Source of the DNA: Serratia sp. PL17
GTDB taxonomy: Bacteria; Pseudomonadota; Gammaproteobacteria; Enterobacterales; Enterobacteriaceae
Assembly: GCF_017832355.1 (NCBI RefSeq)
Contig: NZ_JAFIBY010000001.1
Span: forward strand, 1,674,001-1,738,000
Direction of reading: 5' to 3'
Length of the DNA stretch: 64,000 nt
The position numbers were made by a program, and so were the translations under genes. This document shows positions 27,562 through 36,639 of the stretch, one piece after another. Under the pieces are notes generated by a model. It was not told the DNA's origin. It saw only the letters and a list, made by a program, of their open reading frames with translations, and did no database searches. Positions within the stretch are counted from its first letter, which is position 1; each line of letters opens with the position of its first letter.

Positions 27562-27694
27562 GCTATCTCTCTGCCGATGTAATTCAGCGTTGATTATGCC
27601 AATCCTGCTGCACGGCTACCACCGACTTTCTCATCAAGCATTTATGTCGATGGCTGTGATACCCTTAAGGCGATGATGATATGGAGATAAATGA

Positions 27695-28039
27695 ATGAAT
27701 ATCGAACGAATTGATCCGGACAAGCGCTGGTCAGAAGCAGTTGTTCATAACGACACAATCTATTACACCAGCGTGCCGGAAAATCTGGATGACGACGCCA
27801 CCGCGCAGACCGCCAACGCCCTGGCGGCGATCGATGTGATTCTGGCCCGTGTTGGCTCAGATAAGAGCCGGGTGCTGGATGCCACCATTTTTCTGGCTGA
27901 CGGCGCAGACTTTGCTGCCATGAACGCCGCCTGGGATGCCTGGGTCGTTGCTGGTAGCGCCCCTGTGCGCTGCACGGTTGAGGCTAAATTGATGAACCCG
28001 AAGTACAAGGTTGAAATCAAAATCATTGCCGCACTGTAA
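27695..28039 (+). CDS. yoaB: RidA family protein YoaB
   Basis: The 114-residue protein is a YjgF/RidA-family member; RidA deaminates reactive enamine/imine intermediates, but YoaB-type members vary in activity. The end SAPVRCTVEAKLMNPKYKVEIKIIAA carries the Arg that binds substrate carboxylate in this family. It starts MNIERIDPDKRWSEAVVHND as in E. coli YoaB and has the same length. Preceded by GGAG, followed by a strong terminator; divergent from yoaA. Confidence 0.92.
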   Translation: MNIERIDPDKRWSEAVVHNDTIYYTSVPENLDDDATAQTANALAAIDVILARVGSDKSRVLDATIFLADGADFAAMNAAWDAWVVAGSAPVRCTVEAKLMNPKYKVEIKIIAAL

Positions 28040-28040
28040 A

Positions 28041-28073
28041 AAAAAACCGCAGACGGTAACGCCTGCGGTTTTT
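28041..28073. terminator. Bidirectional terminator, yoaB/mdtI
   Basis: AAAAAACCGCAG, a 10-base loop, then CTGCGGTTTTT. It sits between the convergent yoaB and mdtI ends and serves both. Confidence 0.92.
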
Positions 28074-28089
28074 ACTTGTTGTCTGCCGA

Positions 28090-28419
28090 TTAAGCCAGTT
28101 TGATAATGACCATCCCCGCCAGCAACAAGGCCAGGCCGATCCAACCTTTGGCATTCAATCGCTGACCGAACAAGATCCAACCGGCTGCGATAGTCGCGGC
28201 AATACCAAATCCGCCCCACAGTGCATAAGCCACCGACAGATCAATCCCCTTCACCGCCTGTGCCAGGGCACTGAATGCCCCCAGTACCGACAGCAAAGAC
28301 AACAGACCTAACCAAATTTTACGGAAACCGTCTGACATCTTCAGGAAGATGTTGGCGACAATTTCCAGCACAATCGCCAGTCCCAAAAACCCAATGTGGT
28401 ACAACTCAAGCTGTTGCAT
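28090..28419 (-). CDS. mdtI: Spermidine export subunit MdtI (SMR family)
   Basis: The 109-residue small multidrug-resistance protein pairs with MdtJ to export spermidine. It has four helices, the active Glu in [15 protein letters not shown] (helix 1) and the conserved [15 protein letters not shown] in helix 3. The ATG at 28419 follows GAGG at a normal gap and matches E. coli length; a GTG nine bases upstream lacks spacing. Its start overlaps the end of mdtJ by 14 bases, so translation is coupled. Confidence 0.93.
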   Translation of the reverse strand: MQQLELYHIGFLGLAIVLEIVANIFLKMSDGFRKIWLGLLSLLSVLGAFSALAQAVKGIDLSVAYALWGGFGIAATIAAGWILFGQRLNAKGWIGLALLLAGMVIIKLA

Positions 28420-28774
28420 GGTTGTCACCTCGCGGGCTGGCCTGTTTTCGTGATTTGCGGGTACCCGACTTCACCAACAGGATGCCGGCAATCAATGTCA
28501 CCAGACCCAGGACTTTCAGTACCGAGATAGGTTCATCAAACCACAGCACGCTGAACAAGGTAATGAACAGGATACCGATACCTTCCCACAATGCATAAGC
28601 AACACCTAAGGCAACACGCTTTATCGCTAATGACAGCATCACGTACGACGCTGTGATCATGATATACATCACGATATGCCCCGTCATGCCACCGCTGATG
28701 CTGGCGTATTTCATTGACAAGGTACCGATAATTTCGGCCACGATGGCCAAACCTAAAAAGATCCAATAAATCAT
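28406..28774 (-). CDS. mdtJ: Spermidine export subunit MdtJ (SMR family)
   Basis: The 122-residue partner of MdtI has four helices, the active Glu in [17 protein letters not shown] and [16 protein letters not shown] in helix 3, and a basic C-terminal tail ([12 protein letters not shown]). The start at 28774 follows GGGAGAG; in-frame codons upstream (to 28804) lack family matches. The mRNA has a long leader of about 400 bases with a possible 32-codon leader ORF. In E. coli, spermidine raises mdtJI expression through a leader ORF called mdtU. Confidence 0.93.
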   Translation of the reverse strand: MIYWIFLGLAIVAEIIGTLSMKYASISGGMTGHIVMYIMITASYVMLSLAIKRVALGVAYALWEGIGILFITLFSVLWFDEPISVLKVLGLVTLIAGILLVKSGTRKSRKQASPRGDNHATA

Positions 28775-28974
28775 AATTTCTCTCCCAAACGGCGAATAAC
28801 GCACGCTAAGGCATATTTATCCCGATTTATCTCGTCAGACAGGCGCAACAAGGCGCTGACGACGCAGAGATCCCTGGGGATAAACTGACCCAAACGTAAT
28901 AAAGAAGTTTGCCCGGCTACGCGGAATGACGAAGGACTGAGCCTGTCACCAGCACCGGTTAAGGGAGAAAGACG

Positions 28975-29073
28975 CTATAGCTCGCTGCACCAGTGATGCT
29001 CACTGGCAAGGATGGCAGATAGGAAAAGCTGGCAAGTAGAGGTTCTGAGGGTAATTCCATTAGTTGTCATCAT
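28975..29073 (-). CDS. Possible leader peptide upstream of mdtJI (MdtU-like)
   Basis: A 32-codon frame starts at tandem ATGs (29068-29073) with GAGAATAGAG before it and encodes MMTTNGITLRTSTCQLFLSA followed by ILASEHHWCSEL. It ends about 200 bases before mdtJ, in the same direction, inside a leader that begins near a good promoter (TTGCGA, about 16 bases, TATAAT; complement of 29177-29207 region). E. coli has a leader ORF of similar size, mdtU, in the same place that mediates spermidine response. I cannot confirm sequence homology. It may simply be a chance frame. Confidence 0.45.
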   Translation of the reverse strand: MMTTNGITLRTSTCQLFLSAILASEHHWCSEL

Positions 29074-29254
29074 AAGTATTCTCTATTCTCAGCCGCACAT
29101 TATCTTGTTACACGGAGTGCGATTTGCCCAATATCCTCATCAAGTAAAATTTTCAACTGTGATAGTTGTACCACAGCAAAAATTATAAAGCAAACCCCCG
29201 TTTTCGCAAAAACCATATAAAAAAAGTTTAAAAATAATAAAGTTAAGTAATTTA

Positions 29255-29287
29255 AAAATAAAAAAAGGCTCAACATTGTGTTGAACC
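29255..29287 (-). terminator. eda terminator
   Basis: On the minus strand GGTTCAACA-CAA-TGTTGAGCC (one mismatch) is followed by a run of seven T and more T-rich sequence, about 50 bases after the eda stop. Confidence 0.88.
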
Positions 29288-29339
29288 TTCACTTGGAACG
29301 GGTCGGCCAATAAATCGACAAACCCAGGCTCGGCGCGGG

Positions 29340-29981
29340 TTACGCCGTGGCACCACTGACGGCGGTACGCGCCAGTTCAGTGATGCGTGCGTAGTCGCCC
29401 TTTTCCAACGCATCGGCTGGTACTAACCAAGAGCCGCCAATACACAGCACACTATTCAGCGCCAGATAATCACGGTAGTTATTCGGCGTTATGCCGCCCG
29501 TCGGACAGAAGCGCACCTGTGGGAATGGCCCACCGATTGCCTGTAACGCTTTCACCCCCCCATTGGCTTCCGCCGGGAAGAATTTGAACTCGCTCAGGCC
29601 ATGATCCATCCCCAGCATCAGCTCTGAAACAGTGCTAATGCCAGGAATTAACGGAATGGGACCTGACGTTGCCGCCTTCAGCAGCGCCTCTGTCAGGCCC
29701 GGGCTAATGGCGAATTGCGCCCCCGCATCGGTCACAGCCTGTAATTGCTGTGGGTTAATCACCGTACCGGCACCAATAATCGCTTCCGGCACCTCCGACG
29801 CGATAGCACGAATCGCCTCCATGGCGCAGGCGGTCCGCAATGTAACCTCCAGTACGCGCACGCCACCGGCTACCAACGCCCTGGCCAACGGCACCGCATG
29901 TTCCAGCTTATTGATCACAATCACAGGAACGACCGGGCCTGCGGTCAGAATTTGTTCTGCGCTGGTTTTCCAGTTTTTCAT
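29340..29981 (-). CDS. eda: KDPG/KHG aldolase Eda
   Basis: The 213-residue class I aldolase splits 2-keto-3-deoxy-6-phosphogluconate to pyruvate and glyceraldehyde-3-phosphate, and also 4-hydroxy-2-oxoglutarate. The catalytic Glu is in RVLEVTLRT and the Schiff-base Lys in [14 protein letters not shown] (near residue 133); substrate binding [11 protein letters not shown] and [11 protein letters not shown] are intact. Length is as in E. coli. It follows zwf in the same direction, but edd (6-phosphogluconate dehydratase), which lies between them in E. coli, is missing here, and a terminator lies in the gap. Confidence 0.96.
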   Translation of the reverse strand: MKNWKTSAEQILTAGPVVPVIVINKLEHAVPLARALVAGGVRVLEVTLRTACAMEAIRAIASEVPEAIIGAGTVINPQQLQAVTDAGAQFAISPGLTEALLKAATSGPIPLIPGISTVSELMLGMDHGLSEFKFFPAEANGGVKALQAIGGPFPQVRFCPTGGITPNNYRDYLALNSVLCIGGSWLVPADALEKGDYARITELARTAVSGATA

Positions 29982-30097
29982 TGTTACTTCTCCATGACTT
30001 ACGGGTTATCAATGGCACGCCCCTGCCACAGGGCTCCGCGAATTCACGCAGGCGTCCGGCCGTACCCCAAGTGATGTTGCGCCCCGGTATTGCGGGC

Positions 30098-30127
30098 AAA
30101 AAAATGCCGGCAGATAAACTGCCGGCA
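30098..30127 (-). terminator. Terminator between zwf and eda
   Basis: On the minus strand TGCCGGCAG-TTTAT-CTGCCGGCA is followed by seven T. It lies directly after the zwf stop, so eda probably has partial readthrough or its own promoter. Confidence 0.88.
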
Positions 30128-30133
30128 GAGTCA

Positions 30134-31609
30134 TTACTCGAACTCGTTCCAGGAACGGCCATCGCGAGTAATCATCGCGACTGAGGCTACCGGCCCCCAG
30201 GTGCCGGATTGATACGGTTTCGGCGCTTCGTTATCGGCTTTCCACGCATCCATGATGGAGTCAACCCACTTCCATGCCTCTTCCACCTCGTCGCGACGCA
30301 CAAACAACGCTTGAATGCCGCGCATGGTTTCCAGCAACAGGCGCTCGTAAGCATCCGCGACGTGCTCCTGGTTGAAGGTTTCGGAGAAGCTCAGATCCAG
30401 CTTGGTGGTTTGCAGACGATGCTTGTGATCCAGACCAGGCACCTTATTCAACACCTGAATCTCGATACCCTCATCCGGCTGCAAACGAATGGTCAGTTTG
30501 TTCTGCGGCAGTTGCTGGTAAGAATCGCTGAACAGATTCAATGGCGGGTTTTTGAAGTAAACCACCACTTCGGAACATTTGGTCGGCAGACGTTTACCTG
30601 TACGCAGGTAGAACGGCACACCCGCCCATTGCCAGTTATCAATATCCACACGAATGGAGACGAAGGTTTCGGTATTGCTGCTTTTGTTCGCCCCTTCCTC
30701 TTCCAGATAACCTGGCACTTTTTTACCCTGCACGAAACCGGCAGTGTACTGGCCACGCACCGTGGTTTCACGAACATTGGTCTGATCGATACGACGCAAT
30801 GAACGCAGCACTTTCACCTTCTCGTCACGAATACGGTCGGTGGTCAGATCCGCAGGGGGTGACATGGCAATCATGGTCAGAATTTGCAACAGGTGGTTCT
30901 GGATCATGTCACGCATTTGGCCAGCCTGGTCAAAATAGCCCCAGCGCCCTTCAATCCCCACTTCTTCCGCCACGGTGATCTGCACGGAGTCGATAGTACG
31001 GTTGTCCCAGTTGGACGCGAACAGCGAGTTAGCAAAACGCAATGCCAACAGGTTAAGCACGGTCTCTTTACCGAGATAGTGGTCAATACGGTAAACCTGG
31101 GATTCGTTAAAGTATTCCGCAACCTGATCGTTGATCACGCGTGACGACGCAAGATCGGTGCCAAGCGGCTTTTCCATTACAACGCGGGCCGGCTCGTGGT
31201 TCAGCTTGGCTTCGCCCAAGCCTTTGCAGATCGCGCCGAAGGTGCTTGGCGGCATTGCAAAGTAGTTGATGGTAGTACGATGTTTCTGATCCAGCATTTT
31301 ACCCAATGTGGCAAAATTCTTGCTGTCGTTCACATCCAGGTTGCAGAAGTCCAGGCGCGCGCTCAGCGTGGCCCAGAGTTCGTCATCCAATTTTTCTTTC
31401 ATAAAGGTGCCAAGCGCTTCCTTGACCACCTTGATATAGGCTTCTTTATCCCACTCGGCACGGCCGACGCCAATAATACGGGTATCCGGGTGGATATGGC
31501 CGGCTTTCTCTAACTGGTACAGGGAAGGCAACAGCTTACGACGCGCCAAATCGCCTTTCGCGCCGAAAATAACCAGGTCACACGCCTGGGCTGTAGAGGT
31601 TACCGCCAT
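30134..31609 (-). CDS. zwf: Glucose-6-phosphate 1-dehydrogenase Zwf
   Basis: The 491-residue enzyme oxidises glucose-6-phosphate to 6-phosphogluconolactone with NADP+, starting the pentose phosphate pathway. The nucleotide motif CDLVIFGAKGDLARRKLLPSL is at the N-terminus; the active-site peptide RIDHYLGKE lies near residue 180, and the end TRDGRSWNEFE is as in E. coli. The ATG at 31609 has GAGGAG upstream at a good gap; the ATG six bases earlier is too close to it. Divergent from hexR, with a HexR-like box 26 bases before the start. Confidence 0.97.
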   Translation of the reverse strand: MAVTSTAQACDLVIFGAKGDLARRKLLPSLYQLEKAGHIHPDTRIIGVGRAEWDKEAYIKVVKEALGTFMKEKLDDELWATLSARLDFCNLDVNDSKNFATLGKMLDQKHRTTINYFAMPPSTFGAICKGLGEAKLNHEPARVVMEKPLGTDLASSRVINDQVAEYFNESQVYRIDHYLGKETVLNLLALRFANSLFASNWDNRTIDSVQITVAEEVGIEGRWGYFDQAGQMRDMIQNHLLQILTMIAMSPPADLTTDRIRDEKVKVLRSLRRIDQTNVRETTVRGQYTAGFVQGKKVPGYLEEEGANKSSNTETFVSIRVDIDNWQWAGVPFYLRTGKRLPTKCSEVVVYFKNPPLNLFSDSYQQLPQNKLTIRLQPDEGIEIQVLNKVPGLDHKHRLQTTKLDLSFSETFNQEHVADAYERLLLETMRGIQALFVRRDEVEEAWKWVDSIMDAWKADNEAPKPYQSGTWGPVASVAMITRDGRSWNEFE

Positions 31610-31634
31610 GTTCATCTCCTCGTTGCAGGATATT

Positions 31635-31649
31635 TGTAATTTTCTTACA
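31635..31649. promoter_or_regulatory. HexR-like box upstream of zwf
   Basis: TGTAATTTTCTTACA matches 12 of 15 positions of the known HexR consensus TGTAATTAAATTACA. It lies between zwf and the divergent hexR. A weaker half-site TGTAATTTTCTGTCT is at 31769-31783, nearer hexR. Confidence 0.65.
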
Positions 31650-31961
31650 TTACTAATGTACTCTCTTTAACTACGGCCAGTAAACCCGGATCAAAAGTAG
31701 AAAAAAAGCCCTAGAAATTGCAGTGTTAAGCGTTATCGGGCATAAATGCCGCTGACCAAACGAAAAACTGTAATTTTCTGTCTTTTTTGACACTCTTTTA
31801 CCATTATGAAAGTTAGACACAGGTCATGTTCTGATGAAAAAAGACTGCATACCCTCTGTCTACACTGCCAACGGTCTCCAGCACGTAGTATATTTTCACT
31901 AAACCGGCATTGATTTCTCCTTTGATTGAAATCGACATACCCTATGAGTGACTCTCGTTAT

Positions 31962-32834
31962 ATGAATACGCTGGAAAAAATCCAGAGCCATCTGGAGCTA
32001 CTGAGCAAATCTGAACGGAAAGTCGCAGAGGTGATCCTCGCCTCTCCACAGACCGCCATTCACTCCAGCATTGCGACGCTGGCCAGGATGGCGGACGTCA
32101 GCGAGCCTACCGTCAACCGTTTTTGCCGCCGTCTTGATACCAAAGGCTTCCCTGATTTTAAACTGCATCTGGCACAAAGTCTGGCCAATGGCACACCTTA
32201 CGTAAACCGTAACGTGGAGGAAGATGACAGCGTCGCGTCCTATACCGGTAAAATTTTCGAATCCGTCATGGCGAGTCTGGATACAGTAAAGGCAAATTTA
32301 GATATTGCAGCAATCAATCGTGCTGTTGATCTGCTTACCCAGGCAAAAAAGATCTCTTTCTTTGGTTTAGGTGCCTCGGCAGCCGTCGCCCATGACGCCA
32401 TGAACAAGTTTTTCCGCTTCAATATTCCGGTAGTCTACTTCGATGACATCGTCATGCAACGTATGGGGTGCATGAACTCCAGCGAAGGTGATGTGGTGGT
32501 ATTAATCTCCCACACCGGTCGCACCAAAAATCTGGTGGAAATGGCGCAGCTGGCGCGAGAAAACGACGCCACGGTGATCGCCATTACCTCACGCGACACC
32601 CCTTTGGCACACGAAGCAACGTTAGCCTTGCTGCTCGATGTCCCCGAAGACACCGACGTTTATATGCCCATGGTGTCTCGAATTGCACAATTAACGCTCA
32701 TCGACGTTCTCGCCACCGGATTTACCTTGCGTAGAGGGGCCAAATTCAGAGATAACTTGAAGCGGGTCAAGGAAGCGTTGAAAGAATCGCGCTTTGATAA
32801 GGGTGTCGTTATCCCCAACAATTTCGACTCGTAA
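31962..32834 (+). CDS. hexR: RpiR-family carbon regulator HexR
   Basis: The 290-residue regulator has an N-terminal HTH of the RpiR type (SIATLARMADVSEPTVNRFCRRL, about residues 33-57) and a C-terminal SIS sugar-phosphate domain (KKISFFGLGASAAVAHDAMNKFFRF). HexR represses zwf, eda, gap and pyk genes and is released by KDPG, the substrate of Eda. The start at 31962 (MNTLEKIQSHLELLSKSERK) aligns with E. coli; ATG 31944 in frame is an alternative, neither with a clear ribosome site. Flanked by zwf and pykA, both with HexR-like boxes. Confidence 0.94.
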   Translation: MNTLEKIQSHLELLSKSERKVAEVILASPQTAIHSSIATLARMADVSEPTVNRFCRRLDTKGFPDFKLHLAQSLANGTPYVNRNVEEDDSVASYTGKIFESVMASLDTVKANLDIAAINRAVDLLTQAKKISFFGLGASAAVAHDAMNKFFRFNIPVVYFDDIVMQRMGCMNSSEGDVVVLISHTGRTKNLVEMAQLARENDATVIAITSRDTPLAHEATLALLLDVPEDTDVYMPMVSRIAQLTLIDVLATGFTLRRGAKFRDNLKRVKEALKESRFDKGVVIPNNFDS

Positions 32835-32934
32835 CCGATGTGAAAAAAACTGTCGGTCAGGATAACCTGAACGGCAGCATTAGAGGCAGTACCCTGTTAA
32901 AACGCTCATGCGGGTAACCCGAGTGAAACATCAG

Positions 32935-32949
32935 TGTAGTAAAATTACA
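32935..32949. promoter_or_regulatory. HexR-like box upstream of pykA
   Basis: TGTAGTAAAATTACA matches 13 of 15 positions of the HexR consensus, 74 bases before the pykA ATG. pyk genes are known HexR targets in gammaproteobacteria. Confidence 0.7.
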
Positions 32950-33022
32950 TTTCACTCCTGGTTTCGTTATCCGACGTTATCGCAACACCAATAATTTGCT
33001 TCACCAGTCAACGGAGTAATAC

Positions 33023-34465
33023 ATGTCCAGACGGCTCAGAAGAACCAAAATTGTTACCACCCTGGGTCCGGCTACTGACCGCGACAATAATCTGGAAAAG
33101 ATCATTGCCGCTGGCGCTAACGTAGTTCGGCTAAACTTTTCCCACGGCAGTGCTGAAGATCACCAAGCTCGCGCGGACAAAGTGCGCGAAATTGCTGCCA
33201 AGTTGGGACGTCACGTCGCTATTCTGGGTGACCTGCAAGGGCCGAAGATTCGTGTTTCCACCTTTAAGGAAGGCAAAATTTTCCTTAACATCGGTGATAA
33301 ATTCCTGCTCGATGCCAACATGTCCAAGGGCGAAGGCGATAAAGAAAAAGTCGGTATCGACTATAAAGGCCTGCCTGCCGATGTTGTGCCGGGCGATGTG
33401 CTGCTGCTGGATGACGGCCGCGTACAATTGAAAGTGCTCGAAGTTCAGGGCATGAAAGTCTTTACCGAAGTCACCGTTGGCGGCCCACTGTCCAACAACA
33501 AGGGTATCAACAAACTCGGTGGCGGTCTGTCCGCAGAAGCCCTGACTGAAAAAGACAAAGCCGATATCGTCACTGCGGCAAAAATCGGCGTTGACTACCT
33601 GGCGGTTTCCTTCCCACGTACCGGCGAAGATCTGAACTACGCACGCCGTCTGGCTCGCGACGCAGGCTGCAATGCCAAGATCGTATCCAAAGTTGAACGC
33701 GCTGAAGCCGTGTGCAGCGATGAAGCTATGGACGACATCATCCTGGCGTCTGACGTGGTCATGGTGGCACGTGGCGATCTGGGCGTCGAAATCGGCGATC
33801 CTGAGCTGGTCGGCATCCAGAAAAAACTGATCCGCCGTGCCCGTACGCTGAACCGCGCCGTGATTACCGCAACCCAGATGATGGAGTCGATGATCACCAA
33901 CCCGATGCCAACTCGCGCCGAAGTCATGGACGTGGCGAACGCCGTGCTGGATGGTACCGACGCCGTTATGCTGTCGGCTGAAACCGCAGCCGGTCAGTAT
34001 CCGGCAGAAACCGTAGCGGCAATGGCGCGTGTTTGTCTGGGCGCTGAGAAGATCCCAAGCATCAATGTCTCCAAACACCGCCTGGACGTGCAATTTGACA
34101 ACATTGAAGAGGCTATCGCCATGTCTTCAATGTACGCGGCAAACCACCTGAAAGGTGTTACCGCACTGATCGCCATGACCGAATCGGGGCGCACGGCTCT
34201 GATGATGTCACGCATCAGTTCCGGCCTGCCGATCTTCGCCATGTCACGTCATGAGCACACGCTGAATCTGACAGCACTGTACCGCGGCGTGACGCCGGTG
34301 TATTTCGACAGCCATAACGACGGCGTCATCGCCGCCAATGACGCAGTGAACCGCCTGCGTGATAAAGGCTTCCTGGTGTCCGGCGATCTGGTCATCGTCA
34401 CCCAGGGTGACGTGATGGAAACCGTGGGCACCACCAACACCAGCCGTATCCTGCGCGTCGAGTAA
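33023..34465 (+). CDS. pykA: Pyruvate kinase II PykA
   Basis: The 480-residue enzyme makes pyruvate and ATP from PEP and ADP. Conserved parts include [13 protein letters not shown] at the N-terminus, [13 protein letters not shown], the catalytic region [20 protein letters not shown], and the signature [38 protein letters not shown]. Length and ends equal E. coli PykA (AMP-activated isozyme), not PykF (470). ATG at 33023 follows GGAG. A HexR-like box precedes it; a terminator follows. Confidence 0.97.
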   Translation: MSRRLRRTKIVTTLGPATDRDNNLEKIIAAGANVVRLNFSHGSAEDHQARADKVREIAAKLGRHVAILGDLQGPKIRVSTFKEGKIFLNIGDKFLLDANMSKGEGDKEKVGIDYKGLPADVVPGDVLLLDDGRVQLKVLEVQGMKVFTEVTVGGPLSNNKGINKLGGGLSAEALTEKDKADIVTAAKIGVDYLAVSFPRTGEDLNYARRLARDAGCNAKIVSKVERAEAVCSDEAMDDIILASDVVMVARGDLGVEIGDPELVGIQKKLIRRARTLNRAVITATQMMESMITNPMPTRAEVMDVANAVLDGTDAVMLSAETAAGQYPAETVAAMARVCLGAEKIPSINVSKHRLDVQFDNIEEAIAMSSMYAANHLKGVTALIAMTESGRTALMMSRISSGLPIFAMSRHEHTLNLTALYRGVTPVYFDSHNDGVIAANDAVNRLRDKGFLVSGDLVIVTQGDVMETVGTTNTSRILRVE

Positions 34466-34475
34466 TCACTGCTGC

Positions 34476-34505
34476 TGCCGGCCGTTAACTCGGCCGGCAT
34501 TTTTC
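34476..34505 (+). terminator. pykA terminator
   Basis: TGCCGGCC-GTTAACT-CGGCCGGCATTTTT, just after the pykA stop, with a T run on the plus strand. Confidence 0.9.
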
Positions 34506-34570
34506 CCCACTCTGCCCTTTCCCCTGTTAAACTCCCCTCCAGTCGCCGCTCGGCAAACGGAGAGCCATTG

Positions 34571-35455
34571 ATGCTTCATCAACACCCACAGCAAAACTGC
34601 AGCCTAAACGCGCTGAATTTGGACAGCCAGGGGCTGGAACATTTGGATGATGCCTGCCTGCAAGGCAACGCATTGCTGAAAATCAGTTTATACAACAACC
34701 GACTCCTCCAGCTCCCTGCGCAAATGTTCAAACACACCGATCTGCAGGTGTTGAATATTTCCTGCAATCAACTTTGTGAACTGCCGATCGGCATTGGCCA
34801 ACTGCAACATCTTGCGATGCTGGATTGCGGCCACAACCAAGCCACTCACGTCCCTGCAGAAATCGGTGAGTTGCACAATTTGACCTATTTATATCTGAGT
34901 GATAATGCCTTTAGCGATCTGCCCATTGAGTTGGGTCAACTACGCAAATTGCGCTATCTGAATGTGACGGATAACCAGCTGACTCAGTTGCCGGCCGCTA
35001 TCGTTCAGCTCAGCGCCTTGCAAGAACTCCGGTTGTACAACAACCAAATTGCTGCATTGCCTGACTCTGTTGGTCAGTTAACGGCACTGCGAGAACTGCA
35101 TCTGATGAACAATCGCCTGACGGCATTGCCGAATGAGCTCTCTCAGCTGTCCGAGCTGGCGGTGCTGGACGTTGAAAATAACGCCATCGGTCTGCTGCCA
35201 GACGCATTTTGTCACCTCAGCAACCTGACTGACCTCAACCTCCGGGCCAATCAGTTACAACAGTTGCCCGCCGATTTGGGCCAATTAACCGCGCTGACCA
35301 CGCTTGACCTGCGCGCTAACCGTTTAAGTACTCTGCCGGACAGTATGGTGAACTTGACCCGTTTACGACGCTTGGATCTACGTTGGAACAACTTTGCCCA
35401 TATGCCTACCGTGTTGGAACCCCTGATAGCTCAAGGCTGCATGGTGCATATTTAA
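34571..35455 (+). CDS. Cytoplasmic leucine-rich-repeat protein
   Basis: The 294-residue protein is nearly all leucine-rich repeats: about ten tandem units of 23 residues from residue 35 to 285 with the pattern LxxLxLxxNxLxxLPxxIGQL, for example LRELHLMNNRLTALPNELSQ. No signal peptide, membrane segment, kinase or E3-ligase domain is present, so it is a small soluble binding scaffold. ATG 34571 has GGAG about 10 bases upstream; TTG 34568 in frame is an alternative. In E. coli pykA and lpxM are neighbours with nothing between them; this gene is inserted there. Base composition resembles the neighbours. Partner unknown. Confidence 0.85.
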   Translation: MLHQHPQQNCSLNALNLDSQGLEHLDDACLQGNALLKISLYNNRLLQLPAQMFKHTDLQVLNISCNQLCELPIGIGQLQHLAMLDCGHNQATHVPAEIGELHNLTYLYLSDNAFSDLPIELGQLRKLRYLNVTDNQLTQLPAAIVQLSALQELRLYNNQIAALPDSVGQLTALRELHLMNNRLTALPNELSQLSELAVLDVENNAIGLLPDAFCHLSNLTDLNLRANQLQQLPADLGQLTALTTLDLRANRLSTLPDSMVNLTRLRRLDLRWNNFAHMPTVLEPLIAQGCMVHI

Positions 35456-35465
35456 GCCCCGCAAC

Positions 35466-35498
35466 AAAAAGGGCCAGACCCCCGAAGATGTCTGGCCC
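35466..35498 (-). terminator. lpxM terminator
   Basis: On the minus strand GGGCCAGAC, a 10-base loop, GTCTGGCCC, then TTTTTG; 24 bases after the lpxM stop and close to the end of the convergent leucine-rich-repeat gene. Confidence 0.9.
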
Positions 35499-35521
35499 TT
35501 GGCCGTCAGCAAAAACTGGAT

Positions 35522-36490
35522 TTAGCGATATAAATCGTCACGTGAATAGGGTTCAATTTCCCCTTCTTTACGCGTTTTCAACAGTTTTAGGATCCAGGTG
35601 TACTGTTCTGGGTTTGGCCCCACCAGATTCTCAACCTCTTCATTCATTCGCCGTGCAATATAGTGATCATCAGCCGTGGCCAAGTCATCCATCGGCGGGC
35701 GAATATGAATATCCAGCATGCTGGTTTTGCCATCATAGACCGGGAATAGCGGGACAATAGCTGCGCGACAAACCTTCATCAAACGCCCAACGGCCGGCAA
35801 TGTGGCCTTATAGGTCGCGAAGAAGTCGACGAACTCGCTGTGTTCTGCACCGTGATCTTGATCGGGCAGATAATAACCCCAGTAACCCTGGCGCACTGAG
35901 CTGATGAACGGCTTGATGCCGTCATTCCGGGCATGCATTCTGCCGCCAAACTTGCGACGCACCTTATTCCACAGATAATCGACTAGAGGATTGCGTTGGT
36001 TATGGAACATCGCCGCCATCGGCTGGCCGCGAGCAGCCATCAGCATTGCCGGTACATCTACTGCCCAGCCATGCGGTACCAGAAAGATCACGTTATGACC
36101 TTCTTCACGGATTTTATCCAGCACCTCCTCACCGTGCCACCGAACGCGCTTCAACACCTTTTCCGGTTTAGTGCAGGCCAGTTCCGCCATCAGGATCATT
36201 GATTGTGGCGCTGTGGCGAACATCTCATCAATGATGTGCTCACGATCGCTTTCCGACACCTCTGGCAAGCAATACAACAAGTTGATACGAGCACGACGCC
36301 TTGCGCCTTTAGCAACCTTGCCTGCCAATTTACCAATCGCACCAAGCACCGGATCGCGCAGGCGCGCAGGCACCAGCGAAATACCGGCCATCAGCCCTGT
36401 TCCTAACCAAACGCCCCAGTAGCGCGGGTGGTAAAAGGCTTTCTGAAATTGCGGGATGAACTCAGGATTTGATTTTTTTTCGTTTTGCAT
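35522..36490 (-). CDS. lpxM: Lipid A myristoyltransferase LpxM
   Basis: The 322-residue inner-membrane acyltransferase adds the last secondary acyl chain to Kdo2-lipid A. The catalytic HX4D motif is HGWAVD, near residue 139; other family marks are MAAMFHNQRNPLVDYLWNKVR and GYYLPDQDHGAEHSEFVDFF. The N-terminal part has one membrane helix (WGVWLGTGLMAGISLVPARL). The ATG at 36490 gives MQNEKKSNPEFIPQFQKAFY, matching E. coli MsbB; a TTG six bases earlier is less likely. Downstream of mepM in the same direction, as in E. coli. Confidence 0.95.
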   Translation of the reverse strand: MQNEKKSNPEFIPQFQKAFYHPRYWGVWLGTGLMAGISLVPARLRDPVLGAIGKLAGKVAKGARRRARINLLYCLPEVSESDREHIIDEMFATAPQSMILMAELACTKPEKVLKRVRWHGEEVLDKIREEGHNVIFLVPHGWAVDVPAMLMAARGQPMAAMFHNQRNPLVDYLWNKVRRKFGGRMHARNDGIKPFISSVRQGYWGYYLPDQDHGAEHSEFVDFFATYKATLPAVGRLMKVCRAAIVPLFPVYDGKTSMLDIHIRPPMDDLATADDHYIARRMNEEVENLVGPNPEQYTWILKLLKTRKEGEIEPYSRDDLYR

Positions 36491-36571
36491 GCACAAGCTC
36501 TTAACTTAGCGGTTCGGCTAATCATAATTGCAATGATTGATTTTGCAATTAACAACGGCGAAGCGCCAATA

Positions 36572-36603
36572 TAAAACAACATCGGCCCGTAATCAGGCCG
36601 ATG
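36572..36603 (-). terminator. Terminator after mepM
   Basis: On the minus strand CATCGGCC, an 8-base loop, GGCCGATG, then TTGTTTTAT. It lies 37 bases after the mepM stop and may allow partial readthrough into lpxM. Confidence 0.65.
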
Positions 36604-36639
36604 GAATCACTGGCGCGGTAACGCGCCCCGACAAATGCA

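Noticed and set aside
28805-28960. Protein gene between the leader ORF and mdtJ
   Set aside because: No frame with a start and ribosome site is present; this stretch is better seen as structured leader RNA.
33131-34093. 320-codon open frame on the minus strand
   Set aside because: Opposite pykA; low-complexity His/Phe/Gln composition and no ribosome site. A codon-bias shadow of a highly expressed gene.
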